DNA of 64,000 nt from Haloterrigena salifodinae (GCF_003977755.1 NZ_RQWN01000003.1:62001-126000), one strand, 5' to 3'. Positions 15,925 through 25,222 are shown, numbered from the stretch's first letter. Program-made: numbers and translations. The notes: generated by a model from the sequence alone, not told the origin.

Positions 15925-16965
15925 ATGGCGGCCATCGAGACGAGGAACCTGACGAAGCGCTACGGCGACGAAGCGGCCCTCGAGGGGCTTGAGTTGACCG
16001 TCGACGAGGGCGAGGTGTTCGGCTTCCTCGGCCCCAACGGCGCCGGCAAGACGACGACGATCGACCTCCTGCTCGATTTCATCCGACCGACCGACGGCTC
16101 GGCGACGGTGCTCGGGCGCGATACGCAGGACGAAACCGACGCCGTCCGCGATCGGGTCGGCATCCTTCCCGACGGGTTCGACCTCTGGGAACGCTCCTCG
16201 GGGTATCGCCACCTCGAGTTCGCCCTCGCGTCCAAGGGCGGCAGCGAGTCGCCCGAGGCGCTGCTCGACCGTGTCGGCCTCGACCGCGCGGACGCCGAGC
16301 GCCCGGTCGGTGACTACTCGAAGGGGATGGCCCAGCGGCTGGCGATGGCGATGGCACTGGTCGGCGATCCCGACCTGCTGATCCTGGACGAACCCTCGAG
16401 CGGCCTCGATCCCCACGGCATCCGAACGTTCCAGGAGATCATCCGCGAGGAGGCCGCCGACGGGACAACCGTCTTCTTCTCGAGTCACATCCTCGGCCAG
16501 GTGTCGGCCGTCTGCGACCGGGTCGGCATCTTAGACGACGGCGACCTCGTCACCGTCGACACCATCGCCGGCCTGCGCGAGCGCTCCGGCGTCGGTTCGA
16601 GTCTCGTCGTCGACGTCGCGGAGGAGCCCGTCGTCGACCTCGGCGAGATCGACGGCGTCACCGACGTGACGGTCCGCCAGGACGGACGGCTCCGAGTCAC
16701 CTACGCCGATCCGGCAGCGAAGGCGCTGGCGCTTCATCGCCTCGTCGACTCCGGGGCGACGGTCGTCGACTTCGACGTCGAGGAGCCGACGCTCGAGGAC
16801 CTCTTCACCGCGTTTACCGGAACCGACGCGGACTCGGTCCGGGCGGGAGAGTCGTCCGACGAATCGGGACGGGCCCGTCACCGGGCAACCGACGGCGGCG
16901 CGCGCGTCGATTCGAGCGGGCCGGATCGTGCTCGCGCCGACGCGGAAACGGAGGTGGGTCGATGA
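15925..16965 (+). CDS. ABC transporter ATP-binding protein (ABC-2 exporter type)
   Basis: A 346-aa ATPase. Walker A is GPNGAGKTT (residues about 34-42). The Q-loop region is GILPDGFDL, the signature motif is YSKGMAQRLAMAMALVG, Walker B is LLILDEPSSGLDP, and the switch His lies in FFSSHIL. A typical ABC-2/NosF-like C-terminal domain follows, and the last ~50 residues are a low-complexity Ser/Arg/Asp tail. Its stop overlaps the permease start by ATGA. It powers export or membrane assembly with that permease; the substrate is not evident. Confidence 0.95.
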   Translation: MAAIETRNLTKRYGDEAALEGLELTVDEGEVFGFLGPNGAGKTTTIDLLLDFIRPTDGSATVLGRDTQDETDAVRDRVGILPDGFDLWERSSGYRHLEFALASKGGSESPEALLDRVGLDRADAERPVGDYSKGMAQRLAMAMALVGDPDLLILDEPSSGLDPHGIRTFQEIIREEAADGTTVFFSSHILGQVSAVCDRVGILDDGDLVTVDTIAGLRERSGVGSSLVVDVAEEPVVDLGEIDGVTDVTVRQDGRLRVTYADPAAKALALHRLVDSGATVVDFDVEEPTLEDLFTAFTGTDADSVRAGESSDESGRARHRATDGGARVDSSGPDRARADAETEVGR

Positions 16966-17861
16966 GCTCGACGCTGATCGCTCGCAAGGACTTCGAGGAC
17001 GCCGTCCGCTCCAGGCTGGTCTGGGCGGTGATGGGCGTCTTCCTCTTCCTCATGGCGCTGGTCGCGGTCAGCGCGTCGACCCAGGACCTCTCGGAGGTTG
17101 AGCCGACCCAGTTGATCGTCACCGTCACCAACATCGGCGGGCTATTGTTCATCCCGATCGTCTCGCTGATCGTCGGCTACATGGCGATCGTCGGCGAGCG
17201 GCAGTCGGGCAGTCTGCGGGTGCTGTTTGGCCTCTCGCACAGCCGGTGGGACGTCTTCGTCGGCAAGTTCGTCAGCCGGCTCGGCGTCGTCTTCGTCGCG
17301 ACGCTCCTGACGGTCGCGTTAACCGTCGGCATGGCGGTAGCGATGTTCGATTCCGTCCCGTTGGGGACCTACCTCGGCTACTCGGCGCTGACGATCCTGC
17401 TCGGACTGGCGTTTGCCGCCATCGCCGTCGGCGTCTCGGCGGTGTCCACATCGCGGATGCAGGCGATGGGCGGTGCGATAGGGAGCTACGTCGTGTTCTC
17501 CCTGATCTGGCATCCGCTCGTCGCCGGTGTTCACTACCTCCTCGAGGGGAGCATGCCTGGGCTCGAGGCCCCCGAGTGGTACTTCCTCCTGCTCCGGCTG
17601 AACCCCCTCGACGCCTACCGGCAGGTCTCGAGCGAACTCGCCGACCAGTTCATCTGGGGGATCATCGGGATGGAGAACATCGTCGAAGACATCCCGGACG
17701 CGGCGTTCGAGAACCCGGATACCCTCCTTCTCTCGAACCGCGTGAGCGGCGACCTTCCGTTCTACCTAAGCGACTGGTTCGCCGCCGTCATCCTGCTGGC
17801 CTGGATCGTCGTCCCGCTGGCGATCGGCTACTGGCGATTCGACGGCGCCGACCTGAACTGA
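16962..17861 (+). CDS. ABC-2 type permease
   Basis: A 299-aa membrane protein with six predicted helices, starting MSSTLIARKDFEDAVRSRLVW (the ABC-2/NosY-like N-terminus) followed by a first helix VMGVFLFLMALVAVSA. The soluble segment GERQSGSLRVLFGLSHSRWDVFVGKF between helices 2 and 3 is typical of this class. A large extracytoplasmic loop lies between the last two helices. It is coupled to the ATPase by a 4-base overlap. Substrate unknown. Confidence 0.93.
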   Translation: MSSTLIARKDFEDAVRSRLVWAVMGVFLFLMALVAVSASTQDLSEVEPTQLIVTVTNIGGLLFIPIVSLIVGYMAIVGERQSGSLRVLFGLSHSRWDVFVGKFVSRLGVVFVATLLTVALTVGMAVAMFDSVPLGTYLGYSALTILLGLAFAAIAVGVSAVSTSRMQAMGGAIGSYVVFSLIWHPLVAGVHYLLEGSMPGLEAPEWYFLLLRLNPLDAYRQVSSELADQFIWGIIGMENIVEDIPDAAFENPDTLLLSNRVSGDLPFYLSDWFAAVILLAWIVVPLAIGYWRFDGADLN

Positions 17862-18059
17862 GAGCGGATCGGTCCCCCGCAGTCGCGTCGCTTCGGCCCT
17901 CCGCGGGAGGCGCATCGACCGTCCGCCTCCCCGTATCGTTTCCAACCGGTCGCGGGATCGAGCGTCGACTCGCTGCGATCGGGTGCTCGTGTCGCTTGTT
18001 ATGACACTCACATCTGAAAACATTATATGCGAGCAGTGTTCATTTCGAAACGAGAAACA

Positions 18060-19115
18060 GTGAGTGAAGGCCCTCCCCGGTTGTCGCTCGGCCTCCGAAT
18101 GATCGCGACGACGCTCGTCCTTGCAGCCCTGACGCTCGGCTTTCTCGCCGTTATCTGGCGGATCGTCGCAGCCATCGTATCACTTTTCGCGCTCCCGTCG
18201 ATCATCGTAGGCGCGGTCGCGCTCGGACTGCTTGCGATCTTCGTCGCCGTCCAACTCGGGCAGGTCAGCACCGTCACGGCCCACGCCGACGCGAGACCCA
18301 TCCCGTTGGATGCGTACCCGGCACTGGACGGAGCCGTGACCAGAGCCGCGGCGCAACTCGACGTTCCGGCGCCAACGATCGCCGTCTCCGACCGGTCGGC
18401 ACCCGAGGCGCTCGTCGTCGGCTTCCGTCCCGAGCGCGTCCACCTCATCCTCTCGCGCGGGGCCATCGACGCGCTCGAGGACGACGAACTCGAGGCGGTC
18501 GTCGCCCACGAACTGGCCCACGTCGCGAACCGCGACGCGATGGTGATGACCGCCGCCGCGACGCCCGTCGTCCTCTCGCGGGCGCTCAAATCGAAGGCAG
18601 CCCGACTGGCCTTCGCCCGCCCCGACGAAACCGAATCGCCGACCGCGTTCCTGCGGCGCTCGCCCGGGAAGTTCGTCGGCTACACGCTCATGGGGATCGC
18701 GGCCGCGCCGCAGCGACTCCTCTGGGTCCTGTTCGGCGGACTCTCGGTCGTCACGCTCGCGCTCGCGACGCCAGCCGTCGCCGTCCTCTCGCGGGGTCGG
18801 GAACTGGCCGCGGACCGGACTGCCGCGACGGCGACCGGTTCGCCGGCAGCGCTGGCCAGCGCGTTACGGACCCTCGAGAACGGGATCGCCGAGACGCCCG
18901 CCGAAGACCTCCGGGAGGCCTCGAGCATCTCGTCGCTGTCGATCCTCCCACTGGATCGACCGGGAGACGACGCGACGGCGGCTGGAACCGCCGGTTCCAA
19001 AGCGAACGGCGATCTCGGCGGCCGCCTCGAGCGGCTGCTCTTCGCGACGCATCCCTCGACCGAGCGCCGGCTCGAGATTCTCGCCGACCTCGAGGCGACG
19101 GAGGCGGCGGCGTAA
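18060..19115 (+). CDS. HtpX-like M48 family membrane metalloprotease
   Basis: A 351-aa protein starting at GTG 18060; a TATA box ATTATATG at 18022-18029 gives a short leader, while ATG 18027 lies on the TATA itself. Two N-terminal membrane helices (about residues 15-65) precede the zinc motif HELAHVANRDA near residue 160. A second hydrophobic pair is followed by the third-ligand region SRGRELAADRTAA near residue 255. The HPSTERRLEIL ending is typical of M48B proteases. HtpX-type proteases degrade damaged membrane proteins. Confidence 0.93.
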   Translation: MSEGPPRLSLGLRMIATTLVLAALTLGFLAVIWRIVAAIVSLFALPSIIVGAVALGLLAIFVAVQLGQVSTVTAHADARPIPLDAYPALDGAVTRAAAQLDVPAPTIAVSDRSAPEALVVGFRPERVHLILSRGAIDALEDDELEAVVAHELAHVANRDAMVMTAAATPVVLSRALKSKAARLAFARPDETESPTAFLRRSPGKFVGYTLMGIAAAPQRLLWVLFGGLSVVTLALATPAVAVLSRGRELAADRTAATATGSPAALASALRTLENGIAETPAEDLREASSISSLSILPLDRPGDDATAAGTAGSKANGDLGGRLERLLFATHPSTERRLEILADLEATEAAA

Positions 19116-19124
19116 CCGCCGGCC

Positions 19125-20282
19125 CTACTCGCTCGAGTCGAAGCCGACCGCGTCGGCGTCGGCCAGACACCGTTCGCTGGCCGACTCGAGGTCGAACTCG
19201 CGGACGATTTCGCCGTCTCGGACGAGCGGCTCGAGCAGCGCGTCGCCCTCGTCGGGCCCCTCGCGGTCGGCCAGCGCGACGTGGTGGCCGCCGTCGGGCG
19301 TGCGGTAGACCTCCTTCACGCCGGAGAGCTTGCCCCGCTTGGAGATCGGCTCGCCCTCGATCTCGACGATGTCGAGGCTGAAGTCGACCGAGTCGGCGCC
19401 GGTGATGTGGCTACCGACGCCGAAGCCGTCGGCGACATCGCGGAGGGGGCGGATGGTCTCGGGAGTGAGCCCGCCGCTACAGAAGATGTCGACGTCCTCG
19501 CGGCCGCGCGCGTCGAGTTCCCAGCGAACTTCGCGGATGATGTGCCGGAAGTCGCCCCGTCGCGAGCTCGTGGTATCGATGCGAACGCCGTCCAGGTCCT
19601 CGCCCAGCGTCTCGGCGGCCAGCAGGCTCTCGCTCTTCTCGTCCCAGAAGGTGTCGACCAGCGCGATCCGCGGGACGTCCTCGCCGACGGCCTCGTCGAA
19701 GGCCGTCCAGGCCTCGTCCTGGTTGCCCTCACCGAAGCAGAACATCAGCGCGTGGGGCATCGTCCCGCCCGGTTCGCGCTCCAGGATATCGCCCGCGGCG
19801 ACGTGGGAGAAGCCGTCCAACCCCGCGAGCAGGGCCGCGCGTTCGACCGTCGACGTGATCGACGGGTGGACGTGGCGGGCGCCGAAGGAGAGCACCAGCG
19901 AGTCGGGTGCCGCCAGCCGCGCCTCGAGGGCGGCCGTCGCGAAGCCGCTCGGCTGCGAGAGGAATCCCAGGAGGGAGGTCTCGAGTTCGGCGAACTCGAG
20001 GTAGGGGCCCTCGATGCGCAGGACGGGCCCGCCGTCGAACAGCTGGCCGTCGGGTAGGGCGTCGACGTCGACGTTCCGACCCTCGAACAGCGTGGCGACG
20101 TCTGCCACGCCGGTGAAGACGTCGAAGGAGCCGGTGGGAAACTGGTCGGCGGTCACCTCGGCCACGACGTGAGGGTTCTTCCCCGCGTGCTCGAGCGTGG
20201 CGCGGGTGCGCTCGAAGTAGGCGTCGGTGGCGCGCCCCTCGAGAACGGCCTCGGCTGGGACGGTACCGAACGGATTTGACAT
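19125..20282 (-). CDS. pncB: Nicotinate phosphoribosyltransferase
   Basis: A 385-aa protein (MSNPFGTVPAEAVLEGRATDAYFERT). Conserved family blocks include GARHVHPS, DTFWDEKSESLLAAE, SGGLTPETIRPL and the phosphate-binding region FGVGSHITGADSVDFSLDIVEIEGEPISKRGKLSG. It converts nicotinate and PRPP to nicotinate mononucleotide in the Preiss-Handler NAD salvage pathway. A nicotinamidase gene that would supply nicotinate lies 3.5 kb away. It converges with the M48 protease gene. Confidence 0.95.
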   Translation of the reverse strand: MSNPFGTVPAEAVLEGRATDAYFERTRATLEHAGKNPHVVAEVTADQFPTGSFDVFTGVADVATLFEGRNVDVDALPDGQLFDGGPVLRIEGPYLEFAELETSLLGFLSQPSGFATAALEARLAAPDSLVLSFGARHVHPSITSTVERAALLAGLDGFSHVAAGDILEREPGGTMPHALMFCFGEGNQDEAWTAFDEAVGEDVPRIALVDTFWDEKSESLLAAETLGEDLDGVRIDTTSSRRGDFRHIIREVRWELDARGREDVDIFCSGGLTPETIRPLRDVADGFGVGSHITGADSVDFSLDIVEIEGEPISKRGKLSGVKEVYRTPDGGHHVALADREGPDEGDALLEPLVRDGEIVREFDLESASERCLADADAVGFDSSE

Positions 20283-20312
20283 ATCGGTGAGTTCCCGAGG
20301 GAAGTAAAAAAG

Positions 20313-21830
20313 CTACTCGTCTGCGGATGCCGTCGCCGCCGGCGCCGGTGACGGTGACGGTGCTGTCGCGGTTCCCGCACGCAACGGTGCGGGTGGCGCG
20401 GCCGTTGCGATCGATTCGCTCGGCACGGCTGGTGCGGTCGCCGCGGTCGGTACGTCCGACAGGGTCGACCCAGTCGACGCGTTCACTCTCGGCGCATGGA
20501 CGCCCTCGAGGTCGTCGACCGTCGGCGCGCCGACGATCGTGACGGCGTCGTCGTCGACAGTCACGCGGTACGCCCCCTCGAAGGCGTCGCCGTCGGGAAT
20601 CCGGTACGTATCCGTCCCGGCGTCGACCGACTCCGCGCCGCGGGTCTCGAGGAGGGTGCGGTACGCGTCGGCGAACTCGTCGGCGTCGGCCCGGCTCTCC
20701 CAGGCGAGGCGCCAGACGTGACCGGTCCGCTCCCCGTCGGCGTCGCGGTACGCGGTGAAGGTGTCGCCAGCCCAGCCGTCGGTCGCGGGATGGGAGTAGT
20801 TGTACGGCGAGAGCTCGGTCGCCCCCGCCGTGATCGAGCGCTCGATGACGCCGTTGGCCCACAGGGTCCCGAAGAGGGTCGCCTCGCCCACCGTCTCGGT
20901 TCGAACCTCGCCGCCGGCGGTGATCGGTTCCCACTCGTCGCTCGAGCGATCCGGGACGTCGACGTCGACCGGCCGATCGTCCGGATAGCGGTCGGGGTGG
21001 ATCACCTGGCTGGTGCTGGCGGGATACTCGTCATGGGCGTCGTCGACCGCGGCCCAGCCGCCACGCTCGGAGAGGGACTCGACGAACGACGGCCCCTCCG
21101 CGTACGGCGCGTAGATCGAGAGGAAGAGGCCGACATTGAACGGCCGATCGGCTTCCACTTCGGCCGGAGCCGCCGGCGTGACGGGGAGACACTGCCACTC
21201 GTCGCCGCAGCGCTCGGCGTAGCGGTGTGGCACGTAGTTGGCCTCCCCCTCGATCAGGCCGAGTTCGGCCCGCCGCTCGTCGATCGTCTCGCCGTCGCGC
21301 TCGAGGCCGAAGCGCTGATCCTGGAGGGCGTGGACCAGTTCGTGGACCAGCGTCTCGCGGTCGATGAGGATCTCGTCGGCGTCGGCGGCGATGATGACGA
21401 TCCGACCGTTCACGTAGTAGCCCTGAACGCTGCTGCCGTAGAGGTCGTCCATCGCCTCGTTGACGTCCGTCTCGCCGTCGACGACGAACGCCCCGCGCCA
21501 CAGTTCGTTCGTAAACGCCGACGCAGACTCCGACCCGCCCCGCTGGCCTCGGTACTCGGATCGCGAGATCACCTCGAGGTCCACGTCGCGTTCGAACTTC
21601 AGCCCGCGGACGACCTCGATCCGGGCCATCGAGCGGTACTTGACGGCCTCGAGTTGCGACTCGGTGAGCGTCTCCTCGCCGTCGAACGCGAAGGTGTCGT
21701 CGTGGGCGTAGCCGCCGACGTGCCCCAGCTCTCGGCTCGTGTCGAACCTGTCGGGCGAACCGGGGACCGTACACCCCGAGAGGAGCAGCAGGCCGACGAG
21801 CGCGAGCACCGCGAGGCGGCTCCGTTGCAT
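20313..21830 (-). CDS. Hvo_1808-family surface lipoprotein with HExxH motif
   Basis: A 505-aa protein with a lipobox LLLLSGC (Cys20), so it is probably a lipid-anchored surface protein. The central domain has HELVHALQDQ (residues 163-172) and a downstream GLIEGEANYV (about 191-200), a spacing that suits a gluzincin-type metallopeptidase (HExxH...E). C-terminal domains repeat the pattern TDGWAGDTFTAY...GHVWRLAWES. The tail (about 460-505) is Ala/Pro/Ser/Thr-rich, like a wall-spanning stalk. The family is named after Haloferax Hvo_1808; no activity is established as far as I know. It is a tandem paralog of the next gene. Confidence 0.85.
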   Translation of the reverse strand: MQRSRLAVLALVGLLLLSGCTVPGSPDRFDTSRELGHVGGYAHDDTFAFDGEETLTESQLEAVKYRSMARIEVVRGLKFERDVDLEVISRSEYRGQRGGSESASAFTNELWRGAFVVDGETDVNEAMDDLYGSSVQGYYVNGRIVIIAADADEILIDRETLVHELVHALQDQRFGLERDGETIDERRAELGLIEGEANYVPHRYAERCGDEWQCLPVTPAAPAEVEADRPFNVGLFLSIYAPYAEGPSFVESLSERGGWAAVDDAHDEYPASTSQVIHPDRYPDDRPVDVDVPDRSSDEWEPITAGGEVRTETVGEATLFGTLWANGVIERSITAGATELSPYNYSHPATDGWAGDTFTAYRDADGERTGHVWRLAWESRADADEFADAYRTLLETRGAESVDAGTDTYRIPDGDAFEGAYRVTVDDDAVTIVGAPTVDDLEGVHAPRVNASTGSTLSDVPTAATAPAVPSESIATAAPPAPLRAGTATAPSPSPAPAATASADE

Positions 21831-21869
21831 CGAGGGCCGGTTTCGAGGGCAGGGACAAAGATTCGTCGT

Positions 21870-23612
21870 TCAGGCGCGACCGCGGTCGGAACGGCCGCCG
21901 TCGGGTTCCTCGGGTCCGGCGTCGGGTCCGGACGGCGTCGAACGCGGGGACGCAGCGGTAACCGGCGCCGACCGTGGCGACGAATCCGACCCGCCGCGCT
22001 CAGCTTCGAGCCGCCGTGCCCGCGCTCGCGCCGCCAGCAGCGCGATCGCGACGGCGGTGCCCGTTCCGGGGACGGCGAAGCCGGGCAGCGAATCGTCGTC
22101 CTCTCCGTTTCCGCCGTCCTCCCCATCTCCGTCTTCCGCCTCGCCGGAGCCGTCGGCGTCGGTCGACCCGATCGTATCCTCGCCCGCCGGCGCGGAGCCT
22201 GCCGAGAGCCCGTCGAGCGCGGCGACGGACGGTGCGTGGACGATCCGCACCGTCTCGCCGTCGCGCTCGAGGAAGTACGCGCCGGGGTAGCCCTCGTCGT
22301 CGATCGCGTAGGTGTTCCGCCGATCCTCGACGGCGTCGGCGCCGTTGATCTCGAGCAGTTCGACGTAGGCGCCGGCGAACTCCGCGGCGTCGTCGGCTGA
22401 CCGCCACTCGGTCTCCCAGACGTAGCCGGTTTCCTCGCTGGCGTTCCCGCCGTCGTAGGCGACCAGTTCGTCCCCGGCCCAGCCGTCCGTGTACGACTGG
22501 TTGTAGTCGAACGTCGTCGGGTCGTCGCCGAGCATGGCCTCGCGGGAGAGCACCGACGACCGAGTCGGCTCGAAGGCGCCGTCGGCGAACATCGCGACCA
22601 TCGTCCCCTCGCCGACCGTCTCTCTCGCGACCTCGCCGCCGATCTCGAGGGGCTGCCACGACTCGTTCGAGCGATCGGCGACCGAGATGTCGACCGGGTC
22701 GCGATCCTCGCGGTGGATCACCGTCGACGAACTCGCCGGCGGATCGGCGTAGCGATCGTTGACCGCCGACCAGCCGTCGCCGGACTCGCGCAAGTGGTCG
22801 ACGTAGGCCGGGCCGTCGGTGTAGGGTTGATACAGCGACAGGTAGATCCCCCAGTTACTCGGGGTTTCGCCGCCGGAGTCGTCGTCGGGGAGACACTCCC
22901 AGTCCGTCCCACAGCGCTGCTCGTATTCGGTCTCGACGCTGATCGCGTCGCCCTCGATGAGCCCGTTCTCCGCCGCTTCCTGATCGATCGTCGCGCTCTC
23001 GTAGTTCGACAGGTTGAACTGCTGGTCCTGGAGGGCGTGGGTCAGCTCGTGGCCGAGTACGATCTCGTCGAGCTCGAGTCGGTCGGGCGTGTTCGAGACG
23101 ATGACGATGCGGTCGGTCGAGGGCTCGTAGTAGCCCTCGACGCTACCGCCGTAGATCGACTGGAGTTCCGTCGTCGCGTTGGTCTCAGCGTCGACCATAA
23201 ACAGCGCCTCGTAGGTGACGTTTTGGGCGCGCTGCTGGCTCTCGTTCGAGCCGACGAAGGCGCTGTCCCGGGACTGGAACTCCTCGCGGGAGATTTCCTC
23301 CACCGGCACGTCGTTCTCGAAGGTCAGCCCGCGAATCTTCTCGACGCGGGCCATCGACCGGTAGACGACCGCTTCGAGCTCGTCGTCCTCGACGACGGCG
23401 TCGTCCTGCTCGTCGACCGGGAGGTCGTCGTCGTACCAGTAGCCCTCGACGTAGCCGACGGTCCCCGCGGTGGTCGGATCGTCGGCTCGGTCGGCGCCGT
23501 CGGGCGACTCGTTCGCGAACAGCGGCGGGGTGGCGCCGGCCGCGACTGCGACTAGTGCGAGCGCCGCGACCACGACCAGTGCGGCGGCGACTCGCGTCGG
23601 AGGGGTCCTCAT
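21870..23612 (-). CDS. Hvo_1808-family surface protein with C-terminal anchor
   Basis: A 580-aa paralog of the downstream gene. It has a Sec-type signal (residues about 8-27) instead of a lipobox, HELTHALQDQ at 188-197 and GLIEGDAISV near 217-226. The C-terminal part has an acidic linker and then PGFAVPGTGTAVAIALLA, which resembles a PGF-CTERM sorting signal. Unusually, about 55 further residues rich in Arg, Ser, Pro and Glu follow. It may be a transmembrane anchor rather than a processed sorting signal. The 39-bp gap and shared strand suggest co-transcription with the lipoprotein paralog. Confidence 0.84.
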   Translation of the reverse strand: MRTPPTRVAAALVVVAALALVAVAAGATPPLFANESPDGADRADDPTTAGTVGYVEGYWYDDDLPVDEQDDAVVEDDELEAVVYRSMARVEKIRGLTFENDVPVEEISREEFQSRDSAFVGSNESQQRAQNVTYEALFMVDAETNATTELQSIYGGSVEGYYEPSTDRIVIVSNTPDRLELDEIVLGHELTHALQDQQFNLSNYESATIDQEAAENGLIEGDAISVETEYEQRCGTDWECLPDDDSGGETPSNWGIYLSLYQPYTDGPAYVDHLRESGDGWSAVNDRYADPPASSSTVIHREDRDPVDISVADRSNESWQPLEIGGEVARETVGEGTMVAMFADGAFEPTRSSVLSREAMLGDDPTTFDYNQSYTDGWAGDELVAYDGGNASEETGYVWETEWRSADDAAEFAGAYVELLEINGADAVEDRRNTYAIDDEGYPGAYFLERDGETVRIVHAPSVAALDGLSAGSAPAGEDTIGSTDADGSGEAEDGDGEDGGNGEDDDSLPGFAVPGTGTAVAIALLAARARARRLEAERGGSDSSPRSAPVTAASPRSTPSGPDAGPEEPDGGRSDRGRA

Positions 23613-23732
23613 TACGAGCGGATGGTTTGCCGTACGGCGGCGAGCGCAAAAAGCCCGCTGATCGGAACGGTTCCGGCACTCGAAGGCCGTCCCCGCCGCG
23701 AACTTTTTACGAAGGCATCCGTAGGTTTACAT

Positions 23733-24311
23733 ATGCACCTCGAGCCAGACAGCACGGCGGTCGTGGTCGTCGACATGCAAAACGGGTTCTGTCACCCCGA
23801 CGGCTCGCTGTACGCGCCCGGCAGCGAGGCGGTGATCGAGCCGATCGCCGACCTCGTCGAGCGGGGCCGGGAGGTCGGCGCGCAGGTGATCTTCACGCGG
23901 GACGTCCACCCGCCCGAGCAGTTCGAGGACGCCCACTACTACGACGAGTTCGACCAGTGGGGCGAACACGTCCTCGAGGGCTCCTGGGATGCCGAGATCG
24001 TCGACGAACTGCCCGTCGAGGAGGCAGACCACGTCGTCGAGAAACACACCTACGACGCCTTCCACAACACCGAACTCGAGGGCTGGCTGAACGCCCGCGG
24101 GATCGACGACCTCGTCATCTGCGGCACGCTCGCGAACGTCTGCGTGCTCCACACCGCCGGCAGCGCCGGCGTACGGGACTTCCGGCCGATCATGGTCGAA
24201 GACTGCATCGGCGCCATCGAGGACGAACACAAGGAGTACGCCATCGACCACGCCGGCTGGCTGTTCGGCGAGGTCCGCGAGATGGACGACCTCGAGTTCG
24301 CGAGCGCGTGA
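23733..24311 (+). CDS. Nicotinamidase / isochorismatase-family hydrolase
   Basis: A 192-aa protein starting at ATG 23733; TATA box CTTTTTAC (23703-23710) lies 27 nt upstream, so the mRNA is leaderless. The cysteine-hydrolase triad is visible: D in VVVVDMQNGF (residue 14), K in VVEKHTYDAF (about residue 107) and C in LANVCVLHTA (about residue 141). Metal ligands are supplied by TRDVHPPEQF. The lack of insertions and the FCHPDGSLY motif fit nicotinamidase (PncA), which makes nicotinate for the PncB encoded nearby. Confidence 0.88.
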   Translation: MHLEPDSTAVVVVDMQNGFCHPDGSLYAPGSEAVIEPIADLVERGREVGAQVIFTRDVHPPEQFEDAHYYDEFDQWGEHVLEGSWDAEIVDELPVEEADHVVEKHTYDAFHNTELEGWLNARGIDDLVICGTLANVCVLHTAGSAGVRDFRPIMVEDCIGAIEDEHKEYAIDHAGWLFGEVREMDDLEFASA

Positions 24312-24403
24312 CCGGACCCTCGACGGCAAGTCTGACGGAACTCGCCGACTCGAAGCGGGAGTCGAAGGGGAGCGTTTTCAACGTCCCGTCCCAACGGCGT
24401 AGT

Positions 24404-24478
24404 ATGAGTGATGTTCGACTCGCTCGGGCCGATCGACTCGAGCGACCGGTCGCGACGCGAGCGGGTGAGGGCGCATGA
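24404..24478 (+). CDS. 24-aa leader ORF coupled to a small membrane protein
   Basis: ATG 24404 lies 28 nt after a TATA-like GCGTTTTC (24372-24379), so a leaderless mRNA would begin with this frame (MSDVRLARADRLERP...). Its TGA (24476-24478) overlaps the next ATG (24475) as ATGA. The short coding length makes this a probable leader or uORF rather than a functional protein. Confidence 0.5.
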   Translation: MSDVRLARADRLERPVATRAGEGA

Positions 24479-24636
24479 ACGCCCGCCGGCTCCGAACGAT
24501 GTACGTGTTCGGGATCCTGCTGAACGCGGTCGCGCTGATTTACGCGGCCATGGACGGGGCGATACTGTTCGCGGTGACGTTCGGGATCGTCATGGTCTAC
24601 CTCGGCGTCCGGTACTGGATGGTCTCGACCGCTTGA
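24475..24636 (+). CDS. 53-aa membrane protein
   Basis: ATG 24475 gives MNARRLRTMYVFGILLNAVALIYAA... with two hydrophobic helices (about residues 8-26 and 30-50) and a basic N-terminus. Stop TGA is at 24634. It has no internal frameshifts, and the ATGA overlap with the leader ORF suggests reinitiation or coupling. No family is recognised; function unknown. Confidence 0.65.
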   Translation: MNARRLRTMYVFGILLNAVALIYAAMDGAILFAVTFGIVMVYLGVRYWMVSTA

Positions 24637-24730
24637 GAGCCCCGTCGCGACGCCGAACCCGGGTCGGATCTCGAGTGCGAGTCGGCCGGTTCGCTCGGTC
24701 GGAAGACCTCGTTTCGGGCGCGGACACCCC

Positions 24731-25222
24731 TCACTCCCGCTCCGGTCGGAAGATGCGGAACGCGCCCTGTCCAGTCGCGACCTCTTTGGTTTCGCCGTCG
24801 GGGCCGGTGCTCTCGACGGTGATTTCGCTGACGCCGACGCTGCCGCCGACCCTGATCACGTCCGCCGTCGCCGACAGATCGCCCGTCGCGGGCCGGAGGT
24901 AGTTGACGTTCAGGTTGATCGTCGCGATCCGGGCCCCGAACGGCTCGTCCAGTTTCGTTCGGAGCACGAGTCCTCCGGCCGTGTCGATCAGCGTCGCGGC
25001 GATGCCGCCGTGGATGTCGGCTCGCTCGTCCGGTCCGGTATCCGGCCGCGTGTTGCTCAGTTTCTCGTCGTAGGGCAGCGAGAGCGTCATCGTCCCGTCG
25101 CCGACGTCGTCGACGCGCGTCCCGATCCACGAGAGGAACTCCTGGTGTTCGTCGATGAAGTACTGGATCATCTCCTCGAGGTCGTCGAACCGCTCCATCA
25201 CCGTCCGCATGTCGTCGGTCAT
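24731..25222 (-). CDS. PaaI-family hotdog-fold thioesterase
   Basis: A 163-aa protein (start ATG 25222, MTDDMRTVMERFDDL; a second in-frame ATG lies 6 nt upstream). The hotdog core includes ADIHGGIAATLIDTAGGLVLR (residues about 68-88), the PaaI/YdiI motif HGG..A.l.D.a, followed by TINLNVNYLRPATGDL. The enzyme likely hydrolyses acyl-CoA thioesters. It is convergent with the small membrane gene and stands alone. Confidence 0.9.
   Translation of the reverse strand: MTDDMRTVMERFDDLEEMIQYFIDEHQEFLSWIGTRVDDVGDGTMTLSLPYDEKLSNTRPDTGPDERADIHGGIAATLIDTAGGLVLRTKLDEPFGARIATINLNVNYLRPATGDLSATADVIRVGGSVGVSEITVESTGPDGETKEVATGQGAFRIFRPERE

Noticed and set aside
20496-22400. 634-aa plus-strand reading frame opposite the surface-protein genes
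   Set aside because: It is antisense to two well-supported paralogs and its sequence is composition-driven (Val/Arg/Asp-rich) with no domain.
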